A stretch of DNA of 64,000 bases from Ashinkailepas kermadecensis (taxonomy: Eukaryota > Arthropoda > Thecostraca > Neolepadidae). Made by a program: the position numbers and the translations under genes. Positions 59,286 through 64,000 of the stretch are shown one piece after another. The stretch lies in contig JAOTOM010004366.1 of assembly GCA_034440615.1 (NCBI GenBank), forward strand, positions 92,001 through 156,000, written 5' to 3'. A model generated the notes under the pieces. That model searched no databases. It saw only the letters and a program-made list of their open reading frames with translations, and was not told where the DNA came from. The stretch's first letter is position 1; each line of letters opens with the position of its first letter.

Positions 59286-60025
59286 GAAGGTCACGTTGGA
59301 AGTTGGTGACCGCCCTGTTGGTATGCGGCACGGTGGTGCGGGATGTCATGTCGGGGTGAACGATGCAACCGCTAATATGCGACGAACAGCGATCGTGCCG
59401 AGATTGAAAGCTGCACTTAGGTCATTGCAATATTGTGGTCAATGGCCACATTGCAGGGGGAGCTGAATGGGTTGACGGTTGAGTACGGGAGGTCAGGTCG
59501 GGAGGCGAACACGAGCGTGTTCTGTTTGAGCTTGACATTCACTGGAGAAGATGAATATGTTCTGCTGTGATCATGGGTAGGCGGTTGGCGCATCACTCGG
59601 GTGTTCAGCGTGTGCGATACGTTAACATCGCGCACGTGTGAAGCACAAGGTCGTGGTGTACTGACAGCTGCATGCGCACGTGTCCCGGTTCAGGTGTAGC
59701 TTATCAAGGCCACGGTTGAAGTGTAGCCGTCCGGCTGAATTGTCAAACCCCATCGGTCCACGGAATTGAACAATATTAACTGTCTGAGAAAACGTGTGAT
59801 GGCCTAGAGCTAGCTGTCATTCATATTTCAGATACAAACCTGATTGGACATAACAGTAATAGCATATAGCGTGACCAGTTGCTCTGCTACGCTATGAACA
59901 GCCTGCTCTCCTCTGCTGGTTGTTTGTGTTGACTGCCGGCTGGAGCCGCCGCCGTTTCGATTCCGCCTGATCGCTGTTACACCACGCCGATGTTGATGCG
60001 GATCAATAGGTGGCCGGTGCATGCT
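59286..60025. other. No feature recognised (probable HDAC6 intron)
   Basis: Unique sequence without recognisable exon motifs on either strand. Confidence 0.4.
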
Positions 60026-60029
60026 GCGC

Positions 60030-60890
60030 CGGCGGGGGCACGCCGAGGTGGCCGTCGCCGCCCCCGCCGCCACCGCCGTCACCGGTCCGGTCTGACGTTG
60101 CAGAGGCCGGGGCTCCCCTGACCACGGCCGCCGCCGCCCCCGCCGCCACCGCCGCCACCGGTCCGGTCTGACGTTGCAGAGGTTGGGGCTTCCCTGACCA
60201 CGGCCACCGGTCCGGTCTGACGTTACAGAGGCGGGGCCTCCCCTGACCACGGCCGCCGCCGCCACCGGTCCGGTCTGACGTTACAGAGGCCGGGGCTTCC
60301 CTGACCACGGCCGCCGCCGCCACCGGTCCGGTCTGACGTTGCAGAGGCCGGGGCTCCCCTGACCACGGCCGCCGCCGTCCCCGCCGCCACCGCCGCCACC
60401 GGTCCGGTCTGACGTTACAGAGGCCGGGGCTCCCTAACCACCGCCCCTCGGTCCGTTTTGGTTACAGAGGCGGGGCCTCCCTGACCACGGCCGCCGCCGC
60501 CGCCGCCGCGCCGCGCGCCGCCGCCGGGCGGCCCCGCACCACCGCCACCGGTCCGGTCTGACGTTACAGAGGCCGGGGCTCCCCTGACCACGGCCGCCGC
60601 CGCCACCGGTCCGGTCTGACGTTGCAGAGGCCGGGGCTCCCCTGACCACGGCCGCCGCCGCCACCGGTCCGGTCGCGTTCGACCCGCCGCCACCGCCGCC
60701 ACCGGTCCGGTCTGACGTTACAGAAGTCGGGGCTCCCCTGACCAGGCCGCCGCCGCCACCGGTCCGGTCTGACGTTGCAAGGCGGGGCCTGCCACGGCCG
60801 CCGCCGTCCCCGCCGCCACCGCCGCCACCGGTCCGGTCTGACGTTACAGAGGCCGGGGCTCCCCTGACTACGGCCGCCGCCGCCGCCGCC
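60030..60890. repeat. 55-80 bp GC-rich minisatellite with variable GCC runs, about 13 units
   Basis: Constant part CACCGGTCCGGTCTGACGTT plus ACAGAGGCCGGGGCTCCCCT and GACCACGG, alternating with 3-12 GCC triplets. Long frames on the minus strand (RPDRWRR repeats) are artefacts. Confidence 0.95.
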
Positions 60891-60979
60891 CGCGGGCTTC
60901 GCACCGCACAGGGGCGCCGGCGGGGCGCCTGGCTCACAGAAGTTGTAATCGCCGACCTGGCGCCGAATGGGTTGTACTT

Positions 60980-61205
60980 CCGGGGCTGACAGGGTGTAAG
61001 GCTCACTGAGCTGGCAGGGTATGGGACTCTGACCGGAGGCTGGCAGGTCATGCAACCCACCGGCCCGAGATTGGCAGGGTATGTAGCTATCTGACCTGGA
61101 TCTGGCAGGGTATGGGACTCTTTGGATCCGGGACTGACAGGGTATGGGACTATCTGACCCGGAACTGGCCGGGTATGGGACTCTCTGACCCAGGGTCGAC
61201 TGTCA
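60980..61205. repeat. About 36-bp degenerate repeat (GGCAGGGTATGGGACTCT)
   Basis: Six or so units of CTGGCAGGGTATGGGACT followed by CTCTGACCCGGA variants. Confidence 0.8.
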
Positions 61206-62090
61206 GGATACGCCACTGGCTAATTCCAGGTGGGGTGGCGGCCGGCGCACCGACTCCAGAAGGGTCTGGCGAGAAGCGCTACCCGTCGACCCGGCACTTG
61301 TCACCGAACGGCCGGCAACGAAAGACGTTCTGCTGGCAGGTGTCGGGACCCGCCGACCGAACCTCGGCGGCTTTTCACGGCGAACTCTGCCACTTGGCGG
61401 CGGAAATAGTAATCGGGTGTGGCTGATATCGGAGACAGCCGTGTGTCGGCGATGTCGAAGTACCCCTGCAGCCGCCAGGGCGTTGCGATGAATTGGGGAC
61501 GGGCCAGTCAAGTTCTCACGCTGTCCGTGGTCCGATGGGAATGGCTTCCCGCCTGTGGTGAACGCGACCGCATACCGCTTCCGGGAGGGAGGGAACGGGC
61601 GGAAATGGCTTGACTGTTGCCACGTCGGAGCTTGGAGATCCCGTACTAGGTTCAAATCTCAGCCGGTCCCCGTTTTTCATTGGCCGTGTGAGACGATCGA
61701 ATGACTTGATGTCCGTGCCCATGCTTGGGAAATGTGACGTCAGTCGTCCCTGGTAGAAAGCAGGTCATCGGCGTCTTACGACATCTTGCGGAAAATGTTT
61801 CAGCTACCGCATAATCAAGCTGTTGTCTGAGGGCACGTAGGTCAGCCGGTTAAATAAATTTCGGTTTCCTCACAAACCAACTTGAATCGCGCCTTGGCGA
61901 AGTCCCTTATCTATTCAGTTGTTGTTATTGGCTGTAATTGAGCGTCCCGAATAGGTCACACTCGCGGGCTACCAGCGGATGTCGGTAGTGGTGAATATAG
62001 TGGTGAAAGTAGTGGTAAATGTAGTGGTAAATGTAATGGTGAATGTAGTGGTGAATACAGATAATGGTTCGGTAAATTAAGTGTGATGGA
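61206..62090. other. Mostly unique sequence; short 12-bp repeat
   Basis: 61206-61960 is GC-rich and non-repetitive with open frames on both strands but no motif I can assign; an undiscovered exon is possible. 61975-62065 holds about eight GTAGTGGTGAAT-type 12-bp units. Confidence 0.4.
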
Positions 62091-62129
62091 TTCGATGCTG
62101 TCGGTAAATGCCATCCGTAAAGCAAATAT

Positions 62130-62905
62130 GGTCAGATGGAGGAGAGGGACCCCCGGCACAGCTGGTGCTCACCTGTGCCATGACACACAACATAAAGCGT
62201 GGCTGTGGTCAGACGGAGGAGGGGGGGGGCGCCGACACCCGACTCAGCTGTGGTCTGACGGAGGGGGGGCGACAAAGAAGGTCCGGCTGTGGTCGGACGG
62301 AGGGGGGGCGACACAGAAGGCCCGGCTGTGGTCGGACGGAGGATGGGGGTGGGGGACGACGACACAGAAGCCTCAGCTGTGGTCGGACGGAGGATGGGGG
62401 GTGGGGGACGACGACACAGAAGCCTCAGCTGTGGTCGGACGGAGGATGGGGGTGGGGGACGACGACACAGAAGCCTCAGCTGTGGTCGGACGGAGGATGG
62501 GGGTGGGGGACGACGACACAGAAGCCTCAGCTGTGGTCGGACGGAGGATGGGGGTGGGGGACGACGACACAGAAGCCTCAGCTGTGGTCGGACGGAGGAT
62601 GGGGGTGGGGACGACGACACAGAAGCCTCAGCTGTGGTCGGACGGAGGATGGGGGTGGGGGACGACGACACAGAAGCCTCAGCTGTGGTCGGACGGAGGA
62701 TGGGGGTGGGGGACGACGACACAGAAGCCTCAGCTGTGGTCGGACGGAGGATGGGGGTGGGGGACGACGACACAGAAGCCTCAGCTGTGGTCGGACGGAG
62801 GATGGGGGTGGGGGACGACGACACAGAAGCCTCAGCTGTGGTCGGACGGAGGATGGGGGTGGGGGACGACGACACAGAAGCCTCAGCTGTGGTCGGACGG
62901 GGGGG
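62130..62905. repeat. 51-bp minisatellite, about 12 regular plus several irregular units
   Basis: Units of GGAGGATGGGGGTGGGGGAC, GACGACACAGAAGCCTCAGC and TGTGGTCGGAC. Since 51 is a multiple of three, several frames on both strands run for 200-340 codons; their protein repeats mirror the DNA unit only. Confidence 0.96.
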
Positions 62906-63530
62906 GCGCCGACACAGCTGGCGCTCACTTGTGCCATGACACACGACAGAAGGTCCGGCTGTCGTCAGACGGAGAAGGGAGGGGGACCGCCGACACAGCA
63001 GGCGCGGCTGTGGTCAGACATATGAGGTTGAGGGGGGGAGACACAGGCCGTGGTCGGACGGAGGAGGGGGACCGCCGACACTGCTGGCGCTCACCTGTGC
63101 CATGACCGGGACGGAGCAGCGGACCGGTACACGTGTTGACTGGGGGACGCCGCCGGCCTAGAATGTGGGCGGCCCGCGCTGTGACGCCGACCGGACTGGC
63201 GCCGCGCCACTATCGACCGCGACGGCCGGCCGCCGTTACCCGCCACCGCCGGCGCCGCTCGTTTCAGCACAATCGGCCGCCGTGCACAGCAAAACGCAAC
63301 GGAAAACGGGTGTGATCGCGACGTGAGCGGCGCCGTCATCCAACACCGGTCTGGCGGGGAGGTGGGGGTGGGGAGGGACGGCGTGAACGCCGCCGTTGTC
63401 CCGCGCCGGCCGGGCGGGGAGACGCTGCATGGGTGGCTCCCTATCCGCGGCGTCATGCAGTGCGCTCTGGCGCCTGATAGTGGCTGGCAGGTGGACACCT
63501 TCCGGGCGTGGCGGCCGTGTCGATGCTGTG
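62906..63530. other. GC-rich spacer, no gene recognised
   Basis: 63100-63520 is very GC-rich and open on both strands without any recognised motif. Confidence 0.4.
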
Positions 63531-63534
63531 TCGG

Positions 63535-64000
63535 TGTGTCGGTCTGATGGGATGGCACATATTGTCACCCGTCAACATCAGGGTAGCGCAGCTGTGTTGG
63601 TGTGTCGATCTGATTGGATGGCATAGATTGTCACCCGTCAATATCAGGGTAGCGCAGCTGTGTTGGTATGTCGGTCTGATGGAATGGCACAGATTGTCAC
63701 CCGTCAACATCAGGGTAGCGCAGCTGTGTTGGTATGTCGGCCTGATGGGATGGCACATATTGTCACCCGTCAACATCAGGGTAGCGCAGCTGTGTTGGTG
63801 TGTCGATCTGATTGGATGGCATAGATTGTCACCCGTCAACATCAGGGTAGCGCAGCTGTGTTGGTATGTCAGTCTGATGGGATGGCACAGATTGTCACCC
63901 GTCAACATCAGGGAAGCACAGCTGTGTTGGTATGTCGGTCTGATGGGATGGCACATATTGTCACCCGTCAACATCAGGGTAGCGCAGCTGTGTTGGTATG
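63535..64000. repeat. 66-bp minisatellite, seven or more units, runs off the window
   Basis: Units of TTGTCACCCGTCAACATCAG, GGTAGCGCAGCTGTGTTGGT and ATGTCGGTCTGATGGGATGG plus CACAGA. The 22-codon period gives an open minus-strand frame (MLTGDNLCHPIRPTYQHSC repeats), judged an artefact. Confidence 0.95.

Noticed and set aside
61203..61655. HDAC6 deacetylase-domain exon on the minus strand
   Set aside because: No deacetylase motif (such as a HH-x-E or DxD zinc site) is visible in the translation.
62083..63105. Frames of 216-340 codons over the 51-bp array
   Set aside because: The period is a multiple of three, so all frames stay open; protein repeats mirror the DNA unit.
63453..63974. 22-residue protein repeat (MLTGDN..CHPIRPTYQHSC..)
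   Set aside because: Comes from the 66-bp minisatellite. No promoter, exon edge or unique domain supports translation.

Overview
This is a eukaryotic window, almost certainly from an arthropod and most likely a crustacean; I cannot name the species. Three things point there: TTAGG-type repeat tracts, GC-rich coding exons set in AT-rich DNA, and a mixed load of Penelope, LINE, Ty3/gypsy, hAT and tRNA-derived SINE sequences with long spliceosomal introns. Only four host genes can be supported. They are a Mu-class glutathione S-transferase (minus strand, 16138-16788, one exon), a MALSU1/RsfS-type mitochondrial ribosome silencing factor (plus, 32225-32950), three exons of a NOL9/Grc3-type polynucleotide 5'-hydroxyl kinase (plus, 42216-49582), and two exons of the ubiquitin-binding zinc finger of an HDAC6-type deacetylase (minus, 58715 to 56979).

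Layout. 1-3700: Penelope-like fragment and degenerate repeats. 3740-9480: a nearly full-length two-ORF non-LTR retrotransposon with an APE endonuclease, reverse transcriptase and RNase H. 9838-15723: a 5.9 kb hAT-type element with an 8-bp target duplication, filled by a repeat region that ends in about fifty 21-bp units. 16-21 kb: the GST gene, a SINE and short tandem repeats. 21211-23187: an internally deleted Ty3/gypsy element with 198-bp LTRs. 23.4-27.1 kb: palindromic elements and a dead LINE on the minus strand. 28-32 kb: long microsatellites and a second dead minus-strand LINE. 32.2-33 kb: MALSU1. 35.3 kb: a 300-bp hAT MITE. 38.1-41 kb: two SINEs and two large fold-back elements with TTAGG-rich centres. 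42.2-49.6 kb: NOL9, whose first intron carries 32-bp and 53-bp minisatellites. 50-56 kb: SINEs, a LINE remnant and degenerate repeats. 56.9-59.3 kb: the HDAC6 zinc-finger exons. 59.9-64 kb: further GC-rich minisatellites, probably in HDAC6 introns.

The genes form no operon or pathway, and neighbourhood gives no functional link. The most unusual signal is around the HDAC6 exon 58602-58715. Tandem arrays on both sides appear to be built from that exon's own splice boundaries: about seven copies of the acceptor on one side and about five of the donor on the other. Other strong signals are the hAT element that contains a minisatellite, fold-back elements that all carry TTAGG tracts in their loops, and two SINE-like families with perfect target-site duplications and a shared tail. 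Most long open frames in the minisatellites are by-products of repeat units whose length is a multiple of three.
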